DNA from: Ailurus styani
Lineage: Eukaryota; Chordata; Mammalia; Carnivora; Ailuridae
Length of the DNA stretch: 64,000 bases
Reading direction: 5' to 3'
Assembly: GCA_002007465.1 (NCBI GenBank)
Contig: LNAC01000728.1
Coordinates: forward strand, 558,001 to 622,000
Of the stretch, positions 45,486 to 57,073 are shown in pieces. The number at the start of each line of letters is the position of its first letter. Position 1 is the first letter of the stretch. A model generated the notes under the pieces. That model had not been told where the DNA came from and searched no databases. It saw nothing but the letters and a program-made list of their open reading frames with translations. The position numbers and the translations under genes are program-made.

Positions 45486-47351
45486 GCTCCTCTTCCTGTG
45501 AGACCTGCTGCCTGAATGCCCCTCCCAGTCCTTTCCACCTTTTCCAGCGCGCCCCTCGAGCGGAGTTCTGGTCAACCGTCCCCGTCCCACTGAACCTGCC
45601 ACAAGTGTGTGAGGCCATGGCATGAGCTCTGAGTGGAAACTTTCCACAGGCTCACAGCCTGCATGGTGTATCATTTACTGCCTATGTCACTATAGACACG
45701 CTTGATAGAGATTTCTCTTGTCGAGACAGAGGGATTACTGGGGGCACGGAGGGGGCGTATGGTGTGGCACCAGGGGCATCATGTTCAAGGTCTCGAGCTT
45801 TGGCTCTCAGCCCTGGCTCCGTCAACCACTGACCACAGGCCATGGCATCTTTTTCGTTTTTGGTATTGTTTGTTTCTGTCTTTGAGCTTCAGCTATCTTT
45901 CTTATAAAAAGGAGATAATGGTGTTCGGCTATCTCAAGATTGTGTCTCAAAAAGCAACTAGCACCCTTGCTGGCATCTAATAGGCCCTCAATATTTTACA
46001 GGCCTCACTCTGAGACCTAAATCTAGGCCTGCTGTCCAATTTGGTCCTCATTGTACTGCATATAGGTGAGAATTGGATTTTCAGAGGCCATCATTTAAAA
46101 TGTGACTTCTCATCATCTCCTAAATTCAAGAGAATCCTAGTTCTGCAAACACCTGCAAATACGTATTGAACGTAAGGATAAACAAGTGAAGGGAAATAGA
46201 AATTCTGTAAGGCAGAAGCTAAGAGGAAAAGCAGAGGGAATTCTTCCATCTGGTAAGAGAGTCAGAGAAGGCTTCTTTGAAGATGTGATATTTGGGTGTT
46301 GAGGTCTGAGGATATAATTAATAACTTCTCTCTTCACCCTCAGGGTTCAGAACTGATCAAGCATGAGAGATGGAGCCATATGAAGGAGCTAAACACATCG
46401 GCGTTCCCGCTGCTACCTCTGGATGGGAGAACATGCCCCCCCCCCACCCCGGGCCTCTGCAGCTGAAGCTTGGGAGGCCCCCCGTGAGGGTCTGCAGAGC
46501 AGATGTGCTTACGCTGCCTACTGCAGGGGCATCCGTAGCTCGGGCCAGCCCTGGCGCAGTGGACGGACAGGCGCAGAGAGTGGGGTCTAGTGACTTCTTC
46601 TAGAAGGCAGCACAGAACCCTGGCAAAAGGCAGCTGGTAGGGACCAGGCGGGAAACCACTGATCTGCAGGCAGCGGGAGCCCTCCAAATAGGGAAGAAGG
46701 GACAGCGGAGCCAGTGTGCAGAGGACCTGAGCCTTGTCAAGCCTTCCTGTGCAAGATAGAGGGAAGGGCAGACATGTCCCTCTACTTTTCCACTCCAGGA
46801 GAGGCTGGGGAAAGTCTCCACCTTGCCTCTCCTTCTCTGTGGACATATAAGAGGCATATAAGCATTTCTCCCTAAAAGTGCTCATGAGTGTAGCAGGCAG
46901 ACAGTCCAGAAAAGAATTTCAGACAGAAGGTTTTGTACATATAAAGGCTTGATGTGAGAAAATGTGGAATGTATGTGCAGAAGGGGGGTGCTCCGTGGTG
47001 CCTGAAGCCCAGGGTGCTTGCAAGGAGGTGAGGGAGGATAGGGCAAGAAAGGCATTGCCAGATTTGCAGAGCCTCGGATTCCAGGCTTAGGACTTTGACT
47101 TTGATCATTAGGCAGTGCAAATCCATGCCTCTTATTAGAAACATAACTCTAAGCATCTGCCTCCACCAAAGCAGGGAGCAGGGCTGGGTTCTGGCAGAAA
47201 GAGCTGCTTAAAAGCAGCCTCCCCCCCCAACCTTATGACCTCTGCTAGGTGCACTCCCCTAGGCTCCAGCATAGAGCACATCGCACGTTTACCTGGAATA
47301 TAGGAGATCTGCAACCCCAGATCCTTGAGGTGAATACAGAAACAACAGAAC
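45486..47351. other. Intergenic sequence with L2-like relics
   Basis: The stretches 46130-46330 (GTCAGAGAAGGCTTCTTTGA, GATATTTGGGTGTTGAGGTC) and 46890-47150 (GGCAAGAAAGGCATTGCCAG, GACTTTGACTTTGATCATTA) read as L2. A 181-codon minus-strand open frame at 46340-46885 has no recognisable domain, and I do not call it a gene. Confidence 0.5.
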
Positions 47352-47360
47352 TGCAAACAG

Positions 47361-47539
47361 TGCCTGAGTGGCTCAGTTGGTCAAGCATCTGACTCTTGAT
47401 TTCGGCTCAGGTCCTCATGAGATCAAACCCTGTGGAGAGCTCCACATTCAGCAGGGAACCCACTTCAGATTCTCTCTCTCCCTCTCCTTCTGCTCCTCCC
47501 CTGCTCACTCTCTCGTTCTCTCTCTAAAAAAGAAAAAAA
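47361..47539 (+). mobile_element. Carnivore SINE, older subtype
   Basis: The head GTGCCTGAGTGGCTCAGTTG and body lead to a short A-rich end. The near-perfect duplication TGCAAACAG / TGCAAATAG lies at 47352-47360 and 47540-47548. Confidence 0.9.
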
Positions 47540-49569
47540 TGCAAATAGCTGATGACTGAGAATGGGTCCCACTGCAGGAAGGAGGGAGAGAGGCCGAGGA
47601 GCAGCCTACGTAATGTCTGGCCCCGTAGCTCCTCACCCCACATCCACTCTATGGAAGGGGCAAGGCTGACCATGAGCCCTGAGTGGGGGTCATGGCTAAC
47701 ATGCAGCTATGAACTAAGGACTCGTTAACTCAAGTCAGACATAACATTAGGGAAAAACAAAGGCTGACCCATAAATAGAGGAATTTTATTCAGCTTTGGA
47801 GAGAATCATGTCAATAATCCAATTTAAGGGATGCAATGAACCAGTAGATGACTATTCTTCCAGTTTCTCTCCCCGGTAATGATAGCGTTAACTCTTTTTA
47901 TTCACTCAGCACATTGCGATCGACAAAGCCCTTTCATGTGACGTTATCTCATGAATCCTGACCAACAGCTCCGTGAACTAAGGTGAGCCCAGTCCCATGA
48001 CCAGGTCTACGATCAGGCCAGCTCCCCCTCCGACTCTATCATAAGCTTGTGGTTTTGTTGATGCGGACTTTCTTTGAGGAAGATGATGAAGGGATTGGTC
48101 ATTAGCTCATTAGTCTGTCTTCTGTATAGAGGTCTGCAATCGAGAATATTTCTATGATCCTTCATTCTATGTAATACCACCATGTATACGATTTCCAAAG
48201 TGACTGTGTTAACTTAATCCAAAGTGGGCAAGTAGAAAGGGAAATAGAATTGTGTTTATGAGCAAGAGTAAGATATTAAAACCAGGCTCAACTAGGCAGA
48301 TTTGGGGTTTTCTATGCTATCAAATTTATTTTCCTCCTTTCTTGGTCTTTTAAGTAGGCACAAAATCTTTACAAGGATGCATAGAGATACAAGAACGGTA
48401 ACTTAAACACCAAAGACGGTGCATGTCCCCACCCTTCCCGAATGTCTCATACCAAACACACTCTTATTCACTCATCCAGTCAACAGATATCTCCTGCATA
48501 CCTGCTGTGTGCCAGGAATGCCCTCAGAATTAGGTTTGCCTTACTTGCCTGGACCCTGCAGACATCTGAGGAAGTGACTGTCATCCTGCAGAAGACCGAG
48601 GCAGGCTAATGGTGACAAACACCCCTCCATTCATCTTAGCGTGACCATCATAACCTAAAGTATGAATCATTCTGAGGCTAGGATATTGTAACTAATGTCC
48701 CACCAGAGCCTCCAGAAACCAGCTTTTCTGAAGACTTGCTGTTTTCGTTTCCATATCCCCATGACTAGCGGCAGTGGTAGGGGATCCTGTCCCCAGAGCC
48801 CAACCAGATGACCAAAGCCAGGAAACTCTCAAGGACTTGCCCAAGGCTCAAAGGCAGCAGAGTCTCGGTTGGCCTGGACAACTGGTCACCTTGATTGCAA
48901 GCTGGGGGCTAGATCTCCTGTCCTTGAAGGGCTCTGGTTTCACAGCCTGACTGGGAGAACAAAAGAGATTTCAGATGTCACATGGACCCAGCCAGAGCTG
49001 CTCTCTTTTCTGACTTGGCTGGCTTTCCCTGTGTGCTGTTTCACATCACATACCTTCTCCCCCCTCCCCTCGGATGATTGGTTGAAATTAAATATCCTGA
49101 AATTACACTGAAAGGGGAAGAAAAGCTAATACAAAATTTTAATCAAAACACAAGCTTAACAGTTCCCAGGCTTTGAAATGTGAAGCAGACACTGGTTCCG
49201 TGGGGACATCACAACCTGTTCTCAGGTGTGAAGTTCCTTCAAGGAAGGGGCAGTCTTCTGACGAAGAGAATTACAAGGAAGCCCGCACGTTGCACACTGA
49301 GGATTTCCAAATGCAGCTGGACCTTCCTCCCCTTTCCACAGTGTGCACGCGGGCAGGCCAATCCAGAACAGAACGCTCTCCGTGGATTCTGGAGGAGAAC
49401 TCCCGAGAAAGCGAGATTTTCTTCCCCATCCCCAGCCTGCTCTGATCCTTAAGTCTGCGTCCAGGGCCCGAAGGTCACAGGAGAAGGAAAGGACTGGACA
49501 AAGGGCTTCAGGGGAGCTGAAATGCCCAGAAAATCAAGAGCAGCCGTGACCACAAGAAGTGGGCATTGG

Positions 49570-49583
49570 GCGCCCTCTGGTGG
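49570..49583 (-). promoter_or_regulatory. CTCF-like motif, reverse
   Basis: The minus strand reads CCACCAGAGGGCGC, an exact match to the strong vertebrate CTCF core (CCASYAGRKGGCRS). It is not inside a recognised repeat. Occupancy is inferred from the motif only. Confidence 0.6.
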
Positions 49584-50788
49584 AAGAGGCCCCACCAGAC
49601 AACCTGAAGGATTTCTCCCTGGATTAACTCTATAAATAGACAGATGATTTATTAAACAGATTTGAGGCTCATTTGAGGCGCTGGGCCATGATTGCTTCAG
49701 GGCTCAAATAAGGGAGTGCTTAGGACCCTGCCTCTTCTGCAAGCACCTGGACTTACTTAGCGAGTCACTAGCATGATCTACATTACAAGTGCATCGGACT
49801 GTTGGCTCAGCGGCTCCCAGCCGGGAGATGCCAAATTCCTCATATATAAAAGGAGCTTTAGTAACTCAAGCAAAATAAGCACACTTTTCCCCCCACTGCC
49901 TTCCCAGAGACTGAGGCGGCAGGGTTTCTGGGAGGATACACAATACCTTGTTACAAACCATGTAATGTTTTTAAAAGTATCTATCTGACAGTCTTGGCTA
50001 AAGCCAGATCTTCTATCTCGATTACTTCAATATGTCACATCCATATCGCACCGCGGCGTCCAGGCTTCCAGACCCAAGGCCTCTCTGTCTTGTCCAACCT
50101 TCCCATCTGGAAGCAATGAGCTTAATATTCTGGCTCTCCCCCCATAAAAGCTATGTCACAAAAAAGTAGCAGCCGGTGAACTGCTTTATCCTCCCAAGAC
50201 ACACCGGAGCTCACTCTCTTCCCTTACACTGGAAGACTGTCCCCAACGCCCCGCCCTCTGCTTCGCCACATCCCCAGGTGGCCTGTAAGGCTCAGCGCAG
50301 GACTAGGGGGACAGGAGGGAATGGACGATCATTTACACTTTAATCCCACTTTTGACATTTTGAGGCATGCATCTTAAAATATAGTGGAGGCTTAGGGGCT
50401 CCCTCCCGACAAATGTGTTTGCGAGAAGCAGCAGCACCCCTCAGAAAGCAGCCTACTGTTTCTGGTGACACGACAGAGACCCGGCTTTGGAGTCTGTCTT
50501 GCACCCCTCTCTCGCTCGTCTTAGCTTCTCGAGCATTGTCTGACGGGCTCCCGCTGACCTCCGAGTTCGGACGTGTGCGCGATAATGGCCTTCCCTGTTA
50601 GCTGGGTCTTATTCATTCGTTGATACGCTCCCTCATCAAACTGGGGCCGAATGCCTGGCCTGTCCCTTTGGCTCTGCTCTGTGTGTCAGAGGGGTCCCTG
50701 GTCTGTGAGAGACTACGTATGTGAACGGGACAGACCCCGAATTCCGAATCGATAGAAAAGTGGCCCCAGAAGCAAGGCTTCCTTGGCA

Positions 50789-50814
50789 GGGGAGGGGGGT
50801 GCGGGGGTCGGGGG
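50789..50814 (+). other. G-quadruplex-forming motif
   Basis: Four runs of 4, 6, 5 and 5 G (50789-50792, 50794-50799, 50803-50807, 50810-50814) are separated by loops of 1, 3 and 2 nt. This is a very stable predicted intramolecular quadruplex on the plus strand. Confidence 0.8.
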
Positions 50815-51852
50815 AAGATGCCTCTCTCCTGGCCCCAGCCCAGGCCTACTGAGTGAGACTCATTCGAAGCCAGGCCCGGGAAGGTGCACTGGAACTAAGA
50901 CCCCAGGTAACTTCCTCACACATTAAAAGCAACGGACTCGCTGGGTTAGGTCAGACGAGGCAGCAGATGATGAAGTGTAAAATTCGGGGAGAAATCATGC
51001 GACCTGAAACGAGAACTTAGGTCTTTGCCTGGAAATGATATAATGCTTTCTTCCTCCAGTCCCAGAGTTCTGAGCGATTAGTGGGAATGGAAACCACCCC
51101 ACAGCTGAGCTCTGAGGACTTTGGCTACTTGACTGTTCTCCTTCAGTTAGAAGCTTCTAGGAGCAGAGGCCAGCCTTCCTGCACTGAGTCTTTGGGAAAG
51201 GGCCTCCGCATCCTGGAAGGGATTTGAAAGAGCATCTCTTGCAAGCTCCTTGCTTTACAGAGAAGACCCTTAGCCTGGGAAGGGAAGGAGGCTGCCCAAG
51301 GTCACGTAGCCTTTTGAAACAGTTATTTGGGCTAACTCTTTGATTTGGAGACATCAACATTTGGGTCTGAGCCAAGCCCATGTTTGTGAAGGGTCATATT
51401 CTACCACTTCTGAAAGCATTGCCCATTCACTAATGTATACTGAGGAGTTCTCAAAAGTGCTCTTGTGAGAGCCGTTCCCCCGGCAGGCCTCGAGTGGCCC
51501 AGCCTTCACAGACCACATGCAGAAAACCTGTTTCCTGAAATGCTCCCTTGCTGCATTGAAGCGAACCTCCTTTTGGCAAATTAGTTCATGACCCGGGGAC
51601 AGTTAAATGAAACCGTAGGCACATCAAGAGGGGGTTATTTGTGTTCTGTCTTTTTTTAGACCGAGTTCTGATGTGTTTATTTGGAAGCTTGGCTCCTGCT
51701 CGCTCTCCCACTACTTACAGTTAATCCTGTGTTTTCTTTGAGCTACCTTGAAATCTATGTTGAATGAAAAAGACTGCCTGGTTTCGAAGTACGAGGTATT
51801 ATAAAAGGAATCCCAAGGTTTATGATCTCAAATTTATTGCCAAACATATTTA

Positions 51853-51964
51853 CTTCTCTTCTTTTTCTTCCTTTCTTTCTTTCTTTTCTTTCTTTCTTTT
51901 TTTCTTTCTTTCTTTCTTTTCTTCTTTCTTTTTCTTTCTTTCTTTCTTTCTCTTTCTTTCTTTT

Positions 51965-52007
<43 letters not shown>

Positions 52008-52108
52008 CTTCTTTCTTTCCTTCTTTGTTTCTTTCCTTCTTTCTTTCTCTTCCTTCCTTCCTTCCTTCCTTCCTTCCTTCCTTCCTTCCTTCCTTCCTTC
52101 CTTCCTTT
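51853..52108 (+). repeat. (CTTT)n / (CCTT)n polypyrimidine tract
   Basis: About 250 bp of nearly pure pyrimidine, first imperfect CTTT units, then about 14 units of TTCC (52052-52107). Low-complexity open frames on both strands here (long runs of S/F or K/E/R) are artefacts of the repeat. Confidence 0.97.
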
Positions 52109-54947
52109 CACTTTGATCCAGACTAGAGGTTTGTAGTGTGAGTTGTGAAAGAGCAAGGATGGAAGATTCTGAGTGGAGTTTCCTCGGGAACCCTGTCCTA
52201 CAGAAGAGATGTGCACAGACAGTGCTCCTAAGCTCCTGCCTCTTGTGGGGCCAGGCGGTTTCAATGTCTGAGTCGCTCTACCGTCAGTCCCTGACCCAGT
52301 GTGTGGCACAGAGGGGCACTCGGCAAGTGTTGGCTGGATTAATGGCCAGAAGCCTGTGCCTCCATTCTTCTCGGCCTTGCTTCTCTATTGGAATAGGTTT
52401 TTAAAGAGCCAAAATATTTTTGTTATTTTCTTATATGTCTGTGAGACAAAGCAACTCACTCTCAAAAAAAAAAGGTTCATCTTTTTAAAGTGGTTCTATA
52501 TTTAGTTAAATATTCTGGAACTGACTAAAACTGTACAAATATACACATGCATCTGATGTTTGCTTTCAACTCGTTATTACAAAGCAAGGCCCAGGGAAAA
52601 TGAAGCTGGCTTTTTATAACAATATTTTTAATCTTAAAATAAACTTTTTTTTTTTTAAATCACGACTCTTCTTTCCTACCGGTTTTAGGACTCTGGGCTG
52701 GAGGGCTTGCGGACTCTAGAGTAACCTCGGTGAGACAGGGGAGCTTTACCGTGTCCTCACCCAGACTCTGGGAGGCTCGGAGTGTGAGTCAGGCAGCATC
52801 GTCACAGGGGAATCTCAGAGCTGTCCCTCTTTTCTGAGCTCCGTGGCTCTGTCATCTCTAAAGGGTCATGAGTAGGGTGTGTGGAAAGGATGGAAGGCAA
52901 GAGATGAGACTCAGGATGGCAGATCCGGGGTGGAGAGGGAGACGGGAATAGAGAGCCCCTCACCCTCTCTTTTTCCCGTCCCTCCTAGAACCACACTCTT
53001 TAACTCAAGATGACCCGTGAACAAACACCAAATGCTTTTCAAGTTAGTTCACCTCAGACTTCTATCTCAAATCTGCCAACACACATTGGCAGACCTTACC
53101 GAGTCTTTCGGCATCTGCCTATGTCTTCGACCATATCCCTGACCATTAGTTTGTATTGTTCCATTTGGTTCTGTATTTGCTTCCTGTAAGTTGGCCTCAC
53201 TTCCCAGTGAGACTCTAGAACTAAAACCTGTGTTCCTCCCACCCATCGCCCAGCTCTGTAACAGGCACAGTATGGATGTTCACTAAATATTCAATAAATC
53301 CAAGAGACCACTCGCCAGCCTCCTCACAGCCCTCCCCTTCTGGGAGCCTTCTCTTCAGATTTCTCCAGGCAGGAGATGACCCAGGTACCTCGAGAAGACT
53401 TAAACAGGCGCAAAGAATCTGCAGAGCCCTGTAGCTAGCTGACCTCTGAACTGCCTAGAGATTTTGAAATAATGGTTAAAACCCACAAAGCTGCCTCGAA
53501 ATGCTGCCCAACCACATTAGGCAGATTGTGAATCACAACGTAAATATTTTGCATGTTTCATTCTATTTATCAAGCCCCTGCCTTCTGGGGCTGTGGAATT
53601 TAAGATGACTCGACTCCTGCAGGTTAAGTCGACTCCATTTGGGCTCACTCTAAACAAGCTCACATTCCAGCCTCGCCGCCCCCGACTCGTGCACGCAGAG
53701 CCCGCCGCGCAGGCCGTGCACCTTTCACATCGGAACCGTCCATCAGACATTAATGTGACAGAGCCATCACCGGACAAGTTCATCCTGCCACTCGCATCCT
53801 GCAGTAAGAACACTGAATATACACATCCTGAGATTGAATCTGTAAACAGAGCCCCAAGCATCTGGGGGAAGGAGGCGTGGTTATGTGTCAGTGGGGCTGC
53901 TTGCATAAAGCTCCGTGAGACTCTCTCGGGCACTCATCAGACACATCTTCCAAACGGTGGGAGGGTTAAGTCCAGCAAGGGTGGCCCCCCCATCTGCATG
54001 TGCTCTGACGGCCGGTCGGGAGCCCCGACGCTGTTAATAAGCCTCTGAGGGTCCCCAAAGGCTCACGCCAGTGCCCTGGCTGGTATTTACCTTTGGTCCC
54101 CTCCGTCAGGGAGTCAGGGGGATGATTCTCTCTCTTTTCTCCGGGAAATGATGAGTCCGGTGGCAGAGCTGCCCTCCGCCGCCCCAGGATTCTAAGCATT
54201 GCTGTCAGCAGCTATCTCTTCGGAGTGGAAGGTCCAAAAGCAAATTTGAAAAGAGTTTGGTTATCATTTCTGAAGTAGTGAAGTATGTGAGAGACTTTGA
54301 CACTTAGAATCACTCAGAGCAAATAATTTCCAGCTTTCTCCTTTCTATCCTATGCCAAAAAGTGGCCTATCCCACCTCCTGGAAGGCTAGCCTCTCTTCT
54401 ACCCAATTCGGTGTGGGCTCTCTGGGTCCATGGTGACGAATTTAGGATCAGGAGACTCGAGAAAGGAAGAAAGATTTCCTCAAAAGGAGGAGGAGGAGGA
54501 GAACAGGAGGAAGAGAGGAAAGAGAGAGAGAAAAGAAAGAACAAAACGACCATTTGAAGTAAGGGCGAAGCATTGCCTTAGTTGCCGGTTTTGAACAGAT
54601 CGCCTTCCCTTCAGAAGAGAAGACAAACTGGCCGTCACTCGTGGCACCCCGCTCTCAGGAGTGTTTTGTTTGGCCCCATTGGGGTTGGCCTGGGGAGTCC
54701 CTTTGAAACAGAGGCATACATTTGGCTCCAAGAAACTTCTACACATTTGCCCTCCACTCCCCAGCGAGAGACTCCTGTAGGCCTGGGGAGGGGAGGGGGG
54801 GTGATGACTCCTGGTGCCACCGTGGTGGCCCTGGTTAGACAGAGGCAGCTCCTGGAGGAATGTCATCCTCATCACTGCTGCTTCTGCTCTTGCTTCCATA
54901 GATGTGCTGATGACCCAAGCCCTTTCCTATGGCCAGGCACTCCCAGG
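52109..54947. other. Intergenic sequence
   Basis: L2-like 3'-end wording lies at about 52285-52345 and 53150-53300 (GTAACAGGCACAGTATGG, CACTAAATATTCAATAAATCC). A CpG-containing stretch (about 53600-54060) and a purine-rich (GGA)n patch (54480-54540) follow. No gene is recognised. Confidence 0.5.
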
Positions 54948-54972
54948 ACACACATGCACGCGCGCGCGCGCG

Positions 54973-55021
<49 letters not shown>
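54948..55021 (+). repeat. (CG)n(CA)n alternating purine-pyrimidine tract
   Basis: There are 74 bp of unbroken purine-pyrimidine alternation: CACATGCA, then CG repeats with a TG interruption, then about 21 CA units. It is a strong candidate for Z-DNA. Confidence 0.95.
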
Positions 55022-55023
<2 letters not shown>

Positions 55024-56234
55024 TCTCCACCCAGGATGGTCACAAGGGGCTGCAGCTGAGCCATGGCTAGCCTCCTTTGGGCAATACGTGCTGTCCTGTT
55101 GGCCAGATTCACACATATTTATCTGTCTGGTCCTGTAGGCATTGAACTTTGTAAGCAGCTCTGATACCTGCAGTGTTTTACAGCTTCCAGTCTTGCCATT
55201 TCTCTCTTAACCTCTGAGATGACATTGGGAGTCCAAGCATAGCCCACTAGAGACACAAGTTCTGGTGTCGCATCCCAGACCAGAGCTGCCAGTGACCCAT
55301 ACACAAGCACACTCACTTATTTCCAGCCTGTTCTCCCTGATGGAGGCTCCTTGTCCCCTTCAAGGGCCAACACACAGAGACCCTCTCGCTGGTGGACACT
55401 TCATGGTTAACATCCTTTTCTGCTCTTCTGGGATCAAAAGAAATTCTGTTTCCTCAGAGATGCTGGAAGTTCCCTATGGAGAAAAAAATATTATCATTTC
55501 TCTCTCATGTTCTTACACTCATGTGCTAACAGAGCTTCTCAAAACTCAAGGGCTCTGCTCACAATCACCAAACCAAGGGAAAAGTAGCTGGGAATACAGC
55601 CCAGAAACGTGTTCCCAGAAGTTTAGACTGGCTCCACGAACGGCCCCTCACACGTGCACAGCCTGCCTGTGTTTACTCAGAGCACGTCCTCCGGCTCAAG
55701 CCTGATTGTCACAACAGCCCTGACGGCACCAGGAAAAATATTATCATCCTCTCACAGGACAGATGATGGGATGAGACCCTTTGTCCAGAACCTTCCAGGG
55801 GGTCCTGGTGGAGCTGGGACCAGAAACGCAGGCACTGGCTTCCTTGGCATCGGCAGCACAGTCTCCTATGTACTAAGAACGTGAAACAAATCAAATAAAA
55901 CCATTTAATTTCAAGCTAAGGATAGGGCTATAGATAGGAACACCATTGGCCAATTTATGAATTAAGAAAAATCGTGCTTATCGTGTAGATGACGAGGGTG
56001 AGGGAAGAATGACTGGTAGGGAGGAGGGGGAGGACAAATGGTGAGGCAGGAGAAGGGGCCATTTAGGCTTTTGAAAGTCTCATCCCTGGACTCTCATTCA
56101 GCCCTGGTTGGAGTGCAAGCCAGTAGAGTCATCTGGGTAGACAGTTTGGCATAATCTCCTGAAGGGGAAGAGCCACGGAGCCGTGATCCGGTCTCTCTCG
56201 TCCTGGCTGCGTACCCCGGAGGAGCTCTTGTGTA
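55022..56234. other. Intergenic sequence, nothing firmly recognised
   Basis: A weak MIR-like trace lies near 55705-55830 (CACAACAGCCCTGACGGCAC, GATGGGATGAGACCCTTTGT). The rest is not recognised. Confidence 0.45.
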
Positions 56235-56540
56235 TACACCGTCGGACATTTATAAGCATAACTGGAATAACACGAACTGGAAAGACCTCACGGTCTGCCA
56301 ACAGTAGAACAGTTAAATGAACACTCCTATCAGTGGATTCTGAACAGAAAATAAAATACATAAACATAAGCTACATGCAATGGCATAGGTAAATCTCCAC
56401 ACATAATGTTGAAAACAAACAGGTCACTAAGTCATTGAAGCATCTTGGGAAAACAAACACGATTATGACATAGTGAGCATCATGGTCACCACTAGCGGGT
56501 AAGAAGCTTGTGATGGGGTAGAGGCAGATTCAGAGTTCTG
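56235..56540 (+). mobile_element. L1 3' end fragment, plus strand
   Basis: CAACAGTAGAACAGTTAAAT, AGCTACATGCAATGGCATAG and CTCCACACATAATGTTGAAAA match the late part of old L1 elements. Confidence 0.75.
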
Positions 56541-56563
56541 GGATTCTGTAAATGATCCATAGT

Positions 56564-56752
56564 GGGGCGCCTGGGTGGCTCAGTCGGTGAAGCGTCTGCC
56601 TCCGGCTCAGGTCCTCATCTCAAAGTCTTGGGATCCAGCCCCACACGGCTCCTTCCTCAGTAGGGGAGTCTGCTTCTCTCTCTGGTCCCCCCTCGTGCTC
56701 TTGCTCTCTCTCTCTCTGCCTCTCTCTCAAAAAAATAAATAAAATCTTTTTT
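56564..56752 (+). mobile_element. Carnivore SINE
   Basis: The head GGGGCGCCTGGGTGGCTCAG is followed by the older body subtype and AATAAATAAAATCTTTTTTT. It is directly followed by another SINE. Confidence 0.92.
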
Positions 56753-56766
56753 TAAAAAATGCTCTT

Positions 56767-56965
56767 TTGGGGCACCTGGGTGGCTCAGTGGGTTAAAGCC
56801 TCTGCTTCGGCTCAGGTCATGATCTCAGGGTCCTGGGATTGAGCCCCGCATCGGGCTCCCTGCTCAGTAGGGAGCCTGCTTCCCCCTCTCCCTCTGCCTG
56901 CCTCTCTGCCTACTTCTGATCTCTCTCTCTCTCTGTCAAATAAATAAATAAAAACTTAAAAAAAA
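56767..56965 (+). mobile_element. Carnivore SINE, second in tandem
   Basis: The head is GGGGCACCTGGGTGGCTCAG, with the younger body subtype and a full tail. The near-duplication AAATGCTCTTTT / AAACGCTCTATT suggests it landed at the A-rich end of the previous SINE. Confidence 0.92.
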
Positions 56966-57033
56966 ACGCTCTATTGCTTGACTGGTGCTGTTTTCACAAA
57001 ATTTTCCTTTTGTAATCAGTCATCAAACCTTGC

Positions 57034-57073
<40 letters not shown>

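Larger units (their letters stand above)
47549..51852. other. Intergenic sequence, GC-richer, few repeats
   Basis: It includes a weak MIR (47885-48015), an L2-like scrap (48465-48545), a CTCF-like motif (49570-49583), a G-quadruplex motif (50789-50814) and a MIR (about 51190-51310). No gene is recognised. CpGs are commoner than in the AT-rich first half of the window. Confidence 0.5.

Noticed and set aside
46340..46885. 181-codon minus-strand open frame
   Set aside because: It has no recognisable domain, no splice or promoter context, and lies in GC-rich sequence between L2 relics. A chance open frame is more likely than a gene.
51755..52309. Long open frames of 104-184 codons across the CTTT/CCTT repeat
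   Set aside because: The translations are repetitive (F/S/L-rich or K/E/R-rich) and come from the microsatellite.
53517..54048. Overlapping open frames of 138 and 151 codons on opposite strands
   Set aside because: Neither resembles a protein family. Overlap on both strands points to base composition rather than coding.
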